Shown here: positions 16,869-16,914 of the stretch, piece by piece
How positions within the stretch are numbered: position 1 is the first letter of the stretch
How the letters are laid out: every line of letters starts with the position of its first letter
DNA from: Bacteroidales bacterium
GTDB taxonomy: Bacteria; Bacteroidota; Bacteroidia; Bacteroidales; VadinHA17
Length of the DNA stretch: 16,914 nucleotides
Reading direction: 5' to 3'
NCBI GenBank assembly: GCA_012514255.1
Contig: JAAZAP010000285.1
Coordinates: forward strand, 1 to 16,914
The notes under the pieces: generated by a model
What the model was told of the DNA's origin: nothing
What the model saw: the letters and a program-made list of their open reading frames with translations, nothing else
The model's database searches: none
Made by a program: the position numbers and the translations under genes

Positions 16869-16914
16869 ATGCTTGATAAGCTTAAGGAGGATGTTTTCAG
16901 GGCCAATCTGGAAC
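16869..16914 (+). CDS. araD: L-ribulose-5-phosphate 4-epimerase, 5' fragment
   Basis: Only the first 15 codons lie in the window: MLDKLKEDVFRANLE. This matches the usual AraD start (ML.xLK..V..ANL), and the gene follows araA and araR, so AraD is the natural reading: it converts L-ribulose 5-phosphate to D-xylulose 5-phosphate. With so few residues the call depends on context. The ribulokinase gene (araB) is not in the window and would be expected further right. Confidence 0.8.
   Translation, partial: MLDKLKEDVFRANLE

Overview
The window looks like chromosomal DNA from a member of the Bacteroidota, most likely a Bacteroidales/Marinilabiliales-type anaerobe. It contains a Bacteroides-type serine palmitoyltransferase, a Nudix-family AraR next to araA, secretion signals cleaved before Gln (A|Q), almost no Shine-Dalgarno sequences, and promoter elements of the TAnnTTTG type. 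There is no sign of a prophage, insertion sequence, CRISPR array, tRNA or rRNA. The exact genus cannot be told from the sequence.

Left part (1-3894): a partial minus-strand periplasmic cytochrome c/PQQ-type sugar dehydrogenase runs off the left edge. A small FAD/NAD(P)H oxidoreductase on the plus strand has an unusually strong Shine-Dalgarno sequence and a palindrome just upstream. A minus-strand pair follows: a YeiH-family membrane protein and a lipoprotein cyclophilin.

Centre (4097-8439): a two-gene plus-strand unit encodes serine palmitoyltransferase and a short-chain dehydrogenase, very plausibly the first two steps of sphingolipid (dihydroceramide) synthesis. Next come the remains of a small secreted-protein gene on the minus strand, interrupted by one in-frame TAG. 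Then comes typA/bipA, which has an excellent Bacteroidota promoter but no AUG, GUG or UUG at the N-terminus the family predicts.

Minus-strand block 8460-12525: in transcription order, a Gln-rich secreted repeat protein, an outer-membrane beta-barrel-like protein, an OmpR-type response regulator, a sensor kinase, then a second Gln-rich secreted repeat protein with its own putative promoter. The two Gln-rich proteins share one architecture: signal peptide ending A|Q, a Gln-rich stretch with three short repeats, and a strongly basic disordered tail. This is the best candidate here for an undescribed system, probably an envelope-sensing module, but no function can be assigned from sequence.

Right part (12950-16914): an arabinose-utilisation operon with a sodium/solute symporter, L-arabinose isomerase, a Nudix-fold AraR regulator overlapping araA by 4 bp and carrying a catalytically degenerate Nudix box, and the first 15 codons of L-ribulose-5-phosphate 4-epimerase. 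Two stretches of more than 300 bases lack an intact gene: 6140-6612 (pseudogene, terminator hairpin, typA promoter) and 12604-12949 (divergent regulatory region).
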